Position numbers and translations under genes: made by a program. Of a DNA stretch of 64,000 nucleotides, positions 1 to 7,945 are shown piece by piece; the stretch's first letter is position 1; each line of letters starts with the position of its first letter. Under the pieces are notes generated by a model, which searched no databases, had not been told where the DNA came from, and was given only the letters and a program-made list of their open reading frames with translations. Source of the stretch: Prolixibacteraceae bacterium UBA1413 (GTDB lineage: Bacteria > Bacteroidota > Bacteroidia > Bacteroidales > Prolixibacteraceae); assembly GCA_002304925.1 (NCBI GenBank), contig DBPT01000024.1, positions 53,295 through 117,294 of the forward strand, read 5' to 3'.

Positions 1-337
1 TGTCGAACGGGACCCCTTCCGCTTCAATAATAATACGGCCCGGGGTCACCGGTGCCACAAAAGCCTCGGGAGCTCCCTTTCCCTTACCCATACGTACTTC
101 AGCCGGTTTCTTAGTGATCGGCTTGTCAGGGAAAATCCTGATCCAGATCTGTCCCTGGCGCTGCATATAACGGGTTACAGCAACCCTGGCAGCTTCAATC
201 TGCCGGCCGGTGATCCACGCTTCCTCAAGGGCTTTGATGCCGAAGGAACCAAAAGCCAGCTGGTTCCCCCGCTGGGCATTTCCTTTCATCTTCCCCTTTT
301 GTACTCTTCTGAATTTTACTCTTTTTGGTTGTAACAT
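1..337 (-). CDS. rplP: 50S ribosomal protein L16 (uL16), partial at the window edge
   Basis: Large-subunit protein that sits near the peptidyl-transferase centre and the A-site tRNA elbow. Translation from the ATG at 335-337 begins MLQPKRVKFR and runs for 112 codons before the window edge; the family is about 140 residues, so the C-terminus lies outside. The uL16 stretch GRQIEAARVAVTR is present. It is the last visible gene of the leftward ribosomal cluster and starts 27 bases after the rpsC stop. Confidence 0.95.
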   Translation of the reverse strand, partial: MLQPKRVKFRRVQKGKMKGNAQRGNQLAFGSFGIKALEEAWITGRQIEAARVAVTRYMQRQGQIWIRIFPDKPITKKPAEVRMGKGKGAPEAFVAPVTPGRIIIEAEGVPFD

Positions 338-364
338 CTCTTTTATTTCTAGCGTGTTATACCA

Positions 365-1078
365 TTACTTTCTTCTTTTCCTACTGCCTCCGCCGCCTTT
401 CGGTCCTCCGTTGCGACCCTGCTTCGGACTCACATTGGGTGAAAGATCGGGGACACCATAGACCATTCCCTTGCAGATCCATACTTTTACGCCGATCAGA
501 CCGGTCTTGGTGAGTGCCTCACCCAGCGCATAGTCAATATCAGCCCTCAGGGTATGCAAAGGCGTACGGCCATCCTTGTACATCTCAGACCTAGCCATTT
601 CAGCACCGTTCAGACGACCCGAAACCAAAACCTTGATCCCTTCGGCCCCCATGCGCATCGTGGATGCAATCCCCATTTTTACAGCTCTCCGGTAGGCTAC
701 CTTCCCCTCAATCTGACGGGCAATATTGTTGGCCACAATCCTGGCATCCAGTTCCGGCCTCTTGATCTCGAAGATGTTGATCTGAACTTCCTTGTTGGTG
801 ATCTTCTTCAGTTCTTCCTTTAATTTGTCAACTTCCTGGCCTCCCTTGCCAATAATGATACCCGGACGGGAAGTATGAACGGTGATGGTGATCAGCTTCA
901 ACGTGCGCTCAATGATGATCTTCGAGACACTTGCCTTCGCCAGTCGTGCATTCAGATAATCACGGATCTTCTGGTCTTCTACCAGCTTGTCACCGTAATA
1001 GTCCCCGCCAAACCAGTTAGAATCCCATCCTTTGATGAATCCCAGACGATTTGAAATTGGATTTACTTTTTGTCCCAT
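365..1078 (-). CDS. rpsC: 30S ribosomal protein S3 (uS3)
   Basis: Small-subunit head protein at the mRNA entry channel. The 237 residues start MGQKVNPISNRLGFIKGWDS, the normal uS3 N-terminus. A KH RNA-binding domain with the loop GIIIGKGGQEV follows around residues 75-85, then the uS3 C-terminal domain and a very basic tail ending GGSRKRRK. Length is normal for the phylum. It lies 6 bases after rplV and 27 bases before rplP, so it is cotranscribed with both. Confidence 0.97.
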   Translation of the reverse strand: MGQKVNPISNRLGFIKGWDSNWFGGDYYGDKLVEDQKIRDYLNARLAKASVSKIIIERTLKLITITVHTSRPGIIIGKGGQEVDKLKEELKKITNKEVQINIFEIKRPELDARIVANNIARQIEGKVAYRRAVKMGIASTMRMGAEGIKVLVSGRLNGAEMARSEMYKDGRTPLHTLRADIDYALGEALTKTGLIGVKVWICKGMVYGVPDLSPNVSPKQGRNGGPKGGGGSRKRRK

Positions 1079-1084
1079 CTGATA

Positions 1085-1501
1085 TCAGTTAACATTTTCA
1101 ACAACTTCATTCTTTTGATCAACGAAAATGGTCACATGATTCGACCTTTTTCTGATTCGGTGAGCCCTGCCCTGGGGTGCGGGACGCAACCTCTTCAGAA
1201 TACGGCCTGAATCCACCATAATCCGGCTCACAAAGAGGGGATTCTCTTCAATCCGGGCCCCTTCGTTCTTCGCCTGCCAGTTTGCAATGGCCGACATCAG
1301 CAATTTTTCAACCCGCTGCGAAGCCTCTTTCGTTGAAAATTTCAATACATCCAAGGCCCTGTTGACCTCCATACCACGGATCATATCGGCGACAAGCCTC
1401 ATTTTCCTGGGGGAAGTCGGGCAATTCCTTAAAACAGCAAAATATTGTTGTTTTTTAAGCTCTTTGCGTTTTTCAGCTGCTTCTCTTTTTCTGGCACCCA
1501 T
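1085..1501 (-). CDS. rplV: 50S ribosomal protein L22 (uL22)
   Basis: Large-subunit protein whose long beta hairpin lines the peptide exit tunnel. The 138 residues contain the family core (NCPTSPRKMRLVADMIRG) and the tunnel-hairpin region ending GRAHRIRKRSNH. The N-terminus carries about 20 extra Lys/Arg/Glu-rich residues before the conserved fold, which is common in Bacteroidota homologues. It sits between rpsS (37 bases upstream) and rpsC (6 bases downstream). Confidence 0.96.
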   Translation of the reverse strand: MGARKREAAEKRKELKKQQYFAVLRNCPTSPRKMRLVADMIRGMEVNRALDVLKFSTKEASQRVEKLLMSAIANWQAKNEGARIEENPLFVSRIMVDSGRILKRLRPAPQGRAHRIRKRSNHVTIFVDQKNEVVENVN

Positions 1502-1538
1502 TCTTTTTAATTTAAAAAATTACCATTCACGGTTTGCA

Positions 1539-1805
1539 TTATTTCCTGTTACCAGAATGTCCCCTGAAAGTCCGGGTAGGCGCAAATTCTCCCAAGCGGT
1601 GGCCTACCATATTCTCAGTGATGTAAACGGGGATGAATTTGTTCCCGTTGTGGACGGCGATGGTATGCCCGACAAAATCGGGGGAAATCACGGAAGCCCT
1701 GGACCAGGTCTTTACAACCGATTTCTTTCTGGTCTCATTCATTGCCATCACTTTTTGCTCCAGTTTGTAAGCAATGTATGGACCCTTTTTTAATGAACGA
1801 CTCAT
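1539..1805 (-). CDS. rpsS: 30S ribosomal protein S19 (uS19)
   Basis: Small-subunit head protein that contacts S13 and the A-site finger. The 88 residues begin MSRSLKKGPYI and contain the family signatures WSRASVISPDFVGHTIAVHN and GHRLGEFAPTRTFRGH, so it is full length. The spacer to rplB is 17 bases. It is part of the leftward S10 block. Confidence 0.97.
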   Translation of the reverse strand: MSRSLKKGPYIAYKLEQKVMAMNETRKKSVVKTWSRASVISPDFVGHTIAVHNGNKFIPVYITENMVGHRLGEFAPTRTFRGHSGNRK

Positions 1806-1822
1806 GTTTCTCTCCTTTAGAA

Positions 1823-2647
1823 TTATTTCTTCCTACGTTCAACAATATACCGGTTGGATGCCTTCTTCGGCGTACGGGTTTTAAAGCCCTTGGCCAGCAA
1901 TCCCTTACGGGAACGCGGATGTCCTCCCGAAGCACGGCCTTCTCCACCACCCATCGGGTGATCCACCGGGTTCATGGCAACCCCGCGAACACGCGGACGG
2001 CGGCCCATCCAGCGGTTACGGCCTGCTTTCCCCGATTTCTCCAGGATGTGGTCTCCGTTACCTACTATCCCTACGGTAGCCCTGCAGGTGGTCAACACCA
2101 TGCGGATCTCGCCGGAAGGTAATTTTAAAGTGACATACCTGCCTTCGCGGGATGTCAACTGCGCATGAGTTCCTGCACTACGTGCCATAACGCCCCCCTG
2201 GCCGGGCTGAAGTTCAATGTTGTGAACCAGCGTGCCAAGCGGTATTTCAGCCAAAGGAAGGGTATTCCCGATTTCAGGATCTATCCCACTGCCACTGAGA
2301 ACTTTCTGACCTACCTGCAACCCGTTGGGCGCCAGAATGTACCTCTTCTCATTGTCTTCATAAACCAGAAGCGCAATGTTGGCCGTACGGTTGGGATCGT
2401 ACTGTATGGAATCGACAACCGCAGAAATACCATCCTTGTTCCGCTTGAAATCAAGAATGCGGTATTTCCGCTTATGTCCCCCACCTATATGCCTCATTGT
2501 CATGCGGCCCTGGTTGTTTCGCCCACCAGACTTCCGCAGGGGCTCCAACAATGATTTCTCAGGCGTAGATGCAGTAATGGCGTCAAAGGCACTGATAACC
2601 TTGTGCCGCTGACCCGGTGATACTGGTTTAATTTTCCTTACTGCCAT
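1823..2647 (-). CDS. rplB: 50S ribosomal protein L2 (uL2)
   Basis: One of the most conserved 50S proteins, needed for subunit association and the peptidyl-transferase centre. The 274 residues start MAVRKIKPVSPGQRHKV. They include GRNNQGRMTMRHIGGGHKR near the N-terminus and the GVAMNPVDHPMGGGEGR segment with the catalytic-centre histidine near residue 230. Length is normal. Spacers are 9 bases from rplW and 17 bases to rpsS. Confidence 0.98.
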   Translation of the reverse strand: MAVRKIKPVSPGQRHKVISAFDAITASTPEKSLLEPLRKSGGRNNQGRMTMRHIGGGHKRKYRILDFKRNKDGISAVVDSIQYDPNRTANIALLVYEDNEKRYILAPNGLQVGQKVLSGSGIDPEIGNTLPLAEIPLGTLVHNIELQPGQGGVMARSAGTHAQLTSREGRYVTLKLPSGEIRMVLTTCRATVGIVGNGDHILEKSGKAGRNRWMGRRPRVRGVAMNPVDHPMGGGEGRASGGHPRSRKGLLAKGFKTRTPKKASNRYIVERRKK

Positions 2648-2656
2648 TTTCTATTG

Positions 2657-2947
2657 TTATATATTACTGTAAAAATCAATACTCTCTCCCTTGGCCAAGG
2701 TGACAACCGCCTTCTTGTAAGCAGCCGTCTTCCCCGAAATCACACCGGCCTTGGTAAACCTTGACTTCACCTTTCCACCGTAAACCATGGTATTTACAGT
2801 GTCAACCGAAACGTTGTACAGACTCTCCACGGCATGCTTGATCTGCTGCTTCGTGGCATTGCGCCGCACAACAAACCCGTAACGGTTGAACCGCTCCCCC
2901 TGGGCATTCATCTTTTCGGTAACAATTGGTTTTATTAAAATATCCAT
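2657..2947 (-). CDS. rplW: 50S ribosomal protein L23 (uL23)
   Basis: Exit-site protein that docks trigger factor and the signal recognition particle. The 96 residues begin MDILIKPIVTEKMNAQGERF and show the uL23 core (YGFVVRRNATKQQIKHAVES, then VNTMVYGGKVKSR). It sits between rplD (12 bases upstream) and rplB (9 bases downstream) in the usual S10 order. Confidence 0.96.
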   Translation of the reverse strand: MDILIKPIVTEKMNAQGERFNRYGFVVRRNATKQQIKHAVESLYNVSVDTVNTMVYGGKVKSRFTKAGVISGKTAAYKKAVVTLAKGESIDFYSNI

Positions 2948-2959
2948 TGTATGATGGTC

Positions 2960-3589
2960 TTATTGCTTAAATAAATCTTCGATTTTGCCTACCGAACCTT
3001 CCAGAATCACAAGCATTTTGGCATTTAGTATCTGGTAAGTCGTTAATTCTGAAGCAGTTACAACCGAAACGCCCTTTAAATTTCTGGAGGACAAATATAT
3101 ACTTTTATTTTCTTCCGGTAATACGAAAAGTGCCTTTTTATCAGAAATTTTAAGGTTTTCAGAAATAGCCACCATTTTTTTGGTTTTCGGGGCATCCAGG
3201 GAGAAATCCTCGAGGATCACAACGTTGTTGTCAAGCACTTTGTATGCCAGAGCCGATTGACGGGCAAGGAGCTTGACCTTTTTGTTCAGTTTGAAACTGT
3301 AGTTCCTCGGCCGCGGACCAAAGGCACGTCCTCCACCCACATTGATTGGTGAGGTGATCATACCGGCCCGGGCGGTACCCGTCCCCTTCTGACGCTTAAT
3401 CTTCTTGGTGCTTCCGGCGACTTCACCCCTTTCCTTGCTCTTATGAGTTCCCTGACGCTGGTTGGCCAGATACTGCTTTACATCCAGGTAAATGGCATGG
3501 TCATTGGGCTCTATACCGAAAATATCGTCACTCAATGTGACTTTTCTTCCGGTTTCCGTTCCTTCAATATTATATACGCTTAATTCCAT
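2960..3589 (-). CDS. rplD: 50S ribosomal protein L4 (uL4)
   Basis: Large-subunit protein with an extended loop in the exit tunnel; in gammaproteobacteria it also represses the S10 operon, which is not known to apply here. The 209 residues carry the loop motif KIKRQKGTGTARAG and GGGRAFGPRPRNYS. The N-terminus MELSVYNIEGTETGRKV is typical of Bacteroidota. Its start overlaps the rplC stop by 10 bases, which suggests translational coupling. Confidence 0.96.
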   Translation of the reverse strand: MELSVYNIEGTETGRKVTLSDDIFGIEPNDHAIYLDVKQYLANQRQGTHKSKERGEVAGSTKKIKRQKGTGTARAGMITSPINVGGGRAFGPRPRNYSFKLNKKVKLLARQSALAYKVLDNNVVILEDFSLDAPKTKKMVAISENLKISDKKALFVLPEENKSIYLSSRNLKGVSVVTASELTTYQILNAKMLVILEGSVGKIEDLFKQ

Positions 3590-4209
3590 TGCTTCCGAAT
3601 TGAGATATAAGAACCTTTTGCACCCGGGACTGAACCTTTGAGTACAAGAATATTTTGCTCAGGGATCACCTTGATGACCAGCAGATTTTCAATGGTCATC
3701 TTGTCGCCACCCATTTGTCCGGCCATCCGCAGCCCTTTCATCACCTTGGAAGGCCAGGAACTTGCCCCCAATGATCCGGGAGCCCGATTACGATTGTGCT
3801 GGCCGTGCGTGGTACCCCCGACACCACCGAAACCATGTCTCCTGACGACCCCCTGGAAACCTTTCCCCTTGGATACCCCTTCAACATCGACATAATCATT
3901 CTCGCTGAAGATCGACACGGTGATGGTATCCCCCAGATCAAAACGCTCCCTGAAGGTGTCCTTGAATTCCACTACCTTGCGCTTGGGCGTGGTGCCGGCT
4001 TTTTTAAAATGCCCGAACTCCGCCTTGTTGGCACTCCTCTCCCTCTTTTCATCGAAGGCGAGTTGCAACGCATGGTAGCCGTCTGTTTCCGCGGTCTTGA
4101 CCTGTGTGACAATACAGGGACCGGCTTCAATCACAGTGCATGGGATGTTCCTCCCCTCAACACTGAATACGGATGTCATTCCGATTTTTTTTCCGATAAT
4201 TCCAGCCAT
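3580..4209 (-). CDS. rplC: 50S ribosomal protein L3 (uL3)
   Basis: Early assembly protein of the 50S subunit whose loop reaches the peptidyl-transferase centre. I place the start at the ATG at 4207-4209, giving MAGIIGKKIGMTSVFSVEG and 209 residues. The open frame extends 16 codons upstream, but those residues are not part of the family. The motif THGQHNRNRAPGSLGA, including the glutamine methylated in some bacteria, is present. The 3' end overlaps rplD by 10 bases. Confidence 0.95.
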   Translation of the reverse strand: MAGIIGKKIGMTSVFSVEGRNIPCTVIEAGPCIVTQVKTAETDGYHALQLAFDEKRERSANKAEFGHFKKAGTTPKRKVVEFKDTFRERFDLGDTITVSIFSENDYVDVEGVSKGKGFQGVVRRHGFGGVGGTTHGQHNRNRAPGSLGASSWPSKVMKGLRMAGQMGGDKMTIENLLVIKVIPEQNILVLKGSVPGAKGSYISIRKQWN

Positions 4210-4234
4210 TTTTACGACTACTTTTAAATTTTTA

Positions 4235-4540
4235 TCACACTTTAATTTGAACCTCAACGCCGCTGGGCAACTCCAGTTTCATCAGCGCATCGATGGTTTT
4301 TGCCGTTGAACTGTAAATGTCGATCAACCGCTTGTAGGAGGAAAGCTGAAACTGTTCCCTTGACTTTTTATTCACAAAAGTCGAACGTAATACCGTAAAC
4401 ACCCTGCGATGGGTAGGCAGCGGTATAGGACCGCTGACCACTGCGCCGGTTGATTTTACTGTTTTTACGATTTTCTCAGCAGATTTGTCCACAAGATTGT
4501 GATCGTACGATTGCAGTTTGATCCTAATTTTTTGACTCAT
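4235..4540 (-). CDS. rpsJ: 30S ribosomal protein S10 (uS10)
   Basis: Head protein of the small subunit that also serves as NusE in antitermination. The 101 residues begin MSQKIRIKLQSYDHNLVDKS and contain the conserved GPIPLPTHRRVFTVLRS. It lies directly after fusA (21 bases) with no tuf gene between them, the arrangement seen in Bacteroidota where the str and S10 blocks are joined. Confidence 0.97.
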   Translation of the reverse strand: MSQKIRIKLQSYDHNLVDKSAEKIVKTVKSTGAVVSGPIPLPTHRRVFTVLRSTFVNKKSREQFQLSSYKRLIDIYSSTAKTIDALMKLELPSGVEVQIKV

Positions 4541-4561
4541 AATGAGAAAATGATTAATTTT

Positions 4562-6679
4562 TTATTCCAATAAGTCTGTTTTTCCTCTTATTTCAGTAAG
4601 AATTTTCTCTGCCAGGTTACGGGGAACCTCTTCGTAATGGCTGAATTCCATTGAAGAAGTGGCCCTTCCGGAAGAGAGGGTGCGCAGCACGGTCACGTAA
4701 CCGAACTGCTCAGCCAGCGGGACCAGGGCATGGATCATCCGCGCCCCGGATTTGGATTCCATCCCGGTAACGTCTCCCCTTCTGCGGTTCAGGTCACCGA
4801 TAATATCTCCCATATATTCATCGGGAGTGACAATTTCGAGTTTCATGACAGGCTCGAGCAATTTGGGGCCGGCTTTCTGGGTGGCACTCCGGAAAGCCTG
4901 TTTGGCGCAAATCTCGAACGACAACTGGTCAGAGTCCACGGAATGGTAAGAGCCATCCAGAAGGGTTACCTTCAGTCCGGCGACCGGAAAACCGGCAAGT
5001 GGCCCGTTGACGAGTGATTCGCGAAATCCTTTTTCAACGGAAGGGATGAATTCCTTCGGGATATTCCCTCCTTTCACCATATCGAAGAATTGCAAACCGG
5101 TAACACCTTGTTCCACGGGTTCGATCCTGACAACGATATCGGCATATTTTCCGCGTCCTCCGGTCTGCTTCTTAAACACCTCCCGGAGTTCCACAGGGCG
5201 TGTGATCGCTTCCTTGTATGCCACCTGAGGAATACCCTGGTTGCAGTCCACCTTGAACTCCCGCTTCAGCCTGTCAACAAGGATTTCCAGGTGAAGTTCA
5301 CCCATCCCGCTGATCACCGTCTGACCCGAATCAGGATCGGTATTCACTCTGAAAGTGGGATCCTCTTCAGCGAGTTTCGACAGACCGGTGGCCAGTTTGT
5401 CAATATCGTTCTGTGATTTGGGTTCAACGGCCACTCCGATCACAGGCTCAGGGAACACCATGCTTTCGAGTTCTATAGGATGGTCAATCGCGCAGATCGT
5501 ATCTCCGGTGCGGATATCCTTGAATCCTACCGCCGCACATATATCGCCTGCTTCGATGACATCCTTGGGATTCTGCTTATTGGAATGCATCTGGTATAAC
5601 CGAGAAATGCGCTCCCTCTTGCCGGTTCGAGAATTCAGTACCTGTTGCCCTGACTCAATTACGCCGGAATAGACCCTGATGTAACACAACCGGCCTACGA
5701 AAGGATCGGTGGCGATCTTAAAGGCTAAACCGGCCAAGGGTTCCCCCACATCGGGTTTCCGGGTGATCTTGTGATCAGGATTTCCCGGTTCGTTCCCTGT
5801 TACGGCGTCAATATCCACCGGGCTCGGAAGGTAGGCACACACCGAATTGAGGAGACGCTGTATCCCCTTGTTCTTAAAAGCCGACCCGCACATTATGGGG
5901 ATGATGGATCCCCTGATGGTAGCCTGCCGGATGACCTGGTTCAGCTCATCAACGGTGATGGAACCGGGATCATCAAAATAACGTTCCATCAACGCATCAT
6001 CACGTTCGGCAGCTGATTCCACCAGCTTGCCCCTCCATTCAAGGGCCTGTTCCATCAGTTCGGCGGGAATCTCCTCCTCGGAGAACCGTGATCCTAAGGT
6101 CTCGTCATCATACCAGAAAATGGCTTTCATCGAAATCAGGTCGATCACCCCCTGGAAATGCTCCTCCGACCCGATGGGGATGACCACCGGCACCGGATTT
6201 GCCTTCAGTTTGACTTTGATGTCATGGTATACCCTGAAGAAATCGGCTCCCTGCCGATCCATTTTATTGACAAAGGCAATCCGGGGAACCCCGTACTTCT
6301 CAGCCTGCCGCCAAACCGTTTCCGATTGAGCTTCAACACCCCCTACCGCACAGAAAAGAGCAACCGCACCGTCAAGAACCCGCAGCGACCGTTCCACCTC
6401 AACGGTGAAATCGACGTGACCGGGGGTATCGATGATGTTGATCTTGTACTTCTGATCCTTATAATTCCAGAACGTGGTCGAGGCAGCCGATGTTATGGTA
6501 ATCCCCCGCTCCTGTTCCTGTTCCATCCAGTCCATAGTGGCAGCGCCATCATGTACCTCACCCATGCGGTGAGTTAACCCTGTATAGAACAGAATCCTTT
6601 CCGAAGTGGTGGTCTTACCGGCATCGATGTGTGCCATGATCCCAATATTCCGGGTATATCTCAGATCCTGCGCAGTCAT
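4562..6679 (-). CDS. fusA: translation elongation factor G
   Basis: GTPase that drives ribosomal translocation. The 705 residues have all G-domain motifs intact: P-loop AHIDAGKTT (16-24), switch I EQERGITI, DTPGHVD with the catalytic histidine, and VNKMD. Domains II to V follow, with the C-terminal domain near DEYMGDIIGDLNRRRG. This is the housekeeping copy; a diverged paralogue with an altered G domain lies at 10307-12463. It sits in the leftward str operon between rpsG and rpsJ. Confidence 0.98.
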   Translation of the reverse strand: MTAQDLRYTRNIGIMAHIDAGKTTTSERILFYTGLTHRMGEVHDGAATMDWMEQEQERGITITSAASTTFWNYKDQKYKINIIDTPGHVDFTVEVERSLRVLDGAVALFCAVGGVEAQSETVWRQAEKYGVPRIAFVNKMDRQGADFFRVYHDIKVKLKANPVPVVIPIGSEEHFQGVIDLISMKAIFWYDDETLGSRFSEEEIPAELMEQALEWRGKLVESAAERDDALMERYFDDPGSITVDELNQVIRQATIRGSIIPIMCGSAFKNKGIQRLLNSVCAYLPSPVDIDAVTGNEPGNPDHKITRKPDVGEPLAGLAFKIATDPFVGRLCYIRVYSGVIESGQQVLNSRTGKRERISRLYQMHSNKQNPKDVIEAGDICAAVGFKDIRTGDTICAIDHPIELESMVFPEPVIGVAVEPKSQNDIDKLATGLSKLAEEDPTFRVNTDPDSGQTVISGMGELHLEILVDRLKREFKVDCNQGIPQVAYKEAITRPVELREVFKKQTGGRGKYADIVVRIEPVEQGVTGLQFFDMVKGGNIPKEFIPSVEKGFRESLVNGPLAGFPVAGLKVTLLDGSYHSVDSDQLSFEICAKQAFRSATQKAGPKLLEPVMKLEIVTPDEYMGDIIGDLNRRRGDVTGMESKSGARMIHALVPLAEQFGYVTVLRTLSSGRATSSMEFSHYEEVPRNLAEKILTEIRGKTDLLE

Positions 6680-6729
6680 CCTTTTCTGATCCTATATATA
6701 TAAGGTATTACCAAAACTGATAACTGCCG

Positions 6730-7206
6730 TTAAAATCTGAAATGGGCAAAAGCACGGTTGGCTTCGGCCATCCGGTGGGTGTCTTCTTTCTTCTTATAGG
6801 CACCGCCTTCCAGGTTGTAGGCTGCGATGATCTCGGAAGAGAGCTTGTCGGCCATGGATTTTCCCGAACGCTTTCCTGCATAAAGAATCAGATTCTTAAT
6901 ACTGATGGCTACTTTACGCTCGTTGCGGATTTCCATGGGGACCTGAAAGTTGGCTCCTCCTACCCTGCGGCTTTTTACTTCGACCTGGGGCGTGATATTT
7001 TCCAGGGCTTTCTTCCATACATCAAGAGGTGTGACTTCGTCATTTTTCATCCGCTTGGCTACCAGGTCCAGGGTATCATAAAAGATGGTGTAAGCGAGTG
7101 ACTTTTTCCCGTCTTTCATCAGGTCATTCACAAAACGGGTTACCAATACATCATTGAACTTGGGATCGGGAAGAAGATGTCTCTTCTTCGGTTTTGTTTT
7201 TCTCAT
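6730..7206 (-). CDS. rpsG: 30S ribosomal protein S7 (uS7)
   Basis: Primary 16S rRNA-binding protein that nucleates the 30S head. The 158 residues begin MRKTKPKKRHLLPDPKFNDV and contain GGANFQVPMEIRNERKVAI and the C-terminal HRMAEANRAFAHFRF. It is complete. A 128-base spacer containing a short hairpin separates it from rpsL, unusually long compared with the rest of the cluster. Confidence 0.97.
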   Translation of the reverse strand: MRKTKPKKRHLLPDPKFNDVLVTRFVNDLMKDGKKSLAYTIFYDTLDLVAKRMKNDEVTPLDVWKKALENITPQVEVKSRRVGGANFQVPMEIRNERKVAISIKNLILYAGKRSGKSMADKLSSEIIAAYNLEGGAYKKKEDTHRMAEANRAFAHFRF

Positions 7207-7334
7207 TTTTTGTGTTTTAGTGTTATTTAAATTGGCTGCCCACAGGCGGTGTCTTCAGCGCTTCCCCGGAAGACAGGAAGAGAAGCTGCTTACTCAACCA
7301 AACCACTTAGCAATAACTTAAATGAACGTGTTTT
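7207..7334 (-). promoter_or_regulatory. rpsL-rpsG spacer with a hairpin, possible S7 leader element
   Basis: The 128-base spacer holds an inverted repeat, gtcttc at 7251-7256 with gaagac at 7269-7274, and inside it a tighter cttcc/ggaag pairing at 7261-7272. In E. coli the rpsL-rpsG spacer is where S7 binds to regulate its own translation. Whether this hairpin does the same is inference from position only. No good TAnnTTTG box was noted here. Confidence 0.3.
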
Positions 7335-7742
7335 TTATTTCTTTTTTCCGGCTGCCGCAGGAGCTTTTCCTGCTTTCGGCCTTTTGGCACCATATTTCGA
7401 ACGACGTTGAAGACGACCTTCAACACCCGCCGTATCAAGCGCTCCGCGAATCAGGTGATAACGGACACCAGGAAGGTCTTTCACCCTGCCGCCACGCACC
7501 AGTACGATGGAGTGCTCCTGAAGATTGTGTCCTTCGCCGGGAATGTAAGCATTCACTTCCTTGCCGTTAGTAAGACGAACCCTGGCCACTTTGCGCATGG
7601 CGGAATTCGGCTTCTTCGGCGTGGTGGTGTAAACACGTACACATACCCCCCGACGCTGCGGACATGAGTCCAAAGCCGGCGATTTGCTCTTTTCGGCTTT
7701 ACTTTGTCTTCCTTTTCTGACTAACTGTTGAATCGTTGGCAT
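7335..7742 (-). CDS. rpsL: 30S ribosomal protein S12 (uS12)
   Basis: Decoding-centre protein and the classic target of streptomycin-resistance mutations. The 135 residues contain TTTPKKPNSAMRKVARVRLT with lysine at the position equivalent to K43, and GGRVKDLPGVRYH with K88. The sequence therefore gives no sign of rpsL-based streptomycin resistance. The C-terminus is a Lys/Ala-rich tail typical of the phylum. It is the first gene of the leftward cluster. Confidence 0.97.
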   Translation of the reverse strand: MPTIQQLVRKGRQSKAEKSKSPALDSCPQRRGVCVRVYTTTPKKPNSAMRKVARVRLTNGKEVNAYIPGEGHNLQEHSIVLVRGGRVKDLPGVRYHLIRGALDTAGVEGRLQRRSKYGAKRPKAGKAPAAAGKKK

Positions 7743-7861
7743 AAATACCTGTTTTATCTATGTTAATGTTTTTCCGAAAATGGACTGCAAAATTATGTAT
7801 AATTCTTGAATTCCAATGGTTTTCAAAATTAAAAACACATTTTGCCCCCAAAATCGGCACG

Positions 7862-7891
7862 CAAAAGTACTAATTTTCACTTAACGGCAAA
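7862..7891 (-). promoter_or_regulatory. putative promoter of the str-S10 cluster
   Basis: Read leftward, TACTTTTG at 7869-7862 matches the Bacteroidota -7 box TAnnTTTG. TTTG at 7891-7888 lies 18 bases upstream as the -33 element. This would give a leader of roughly 110-115 bases before rpsL. A second -7 match (TAATTTTG, 7795-7788) lies closer to the gene but has no TTTG at the right distance. Confidence 0.5.
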
Positions 7892-7945
7892 TTCCGGGCT
7901 TTAAAAAAAAACAAAAAAACAGGATTCTGCTGATTTTCGGCGCCA

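Noticed and set aside
7743..7945. Double-glycine leader peptide gene downstream of the peptidase-ABC exporter
   Set aside because: No short frame with a GG cleavage site was found; the stretch is the ribosomal promoter region.
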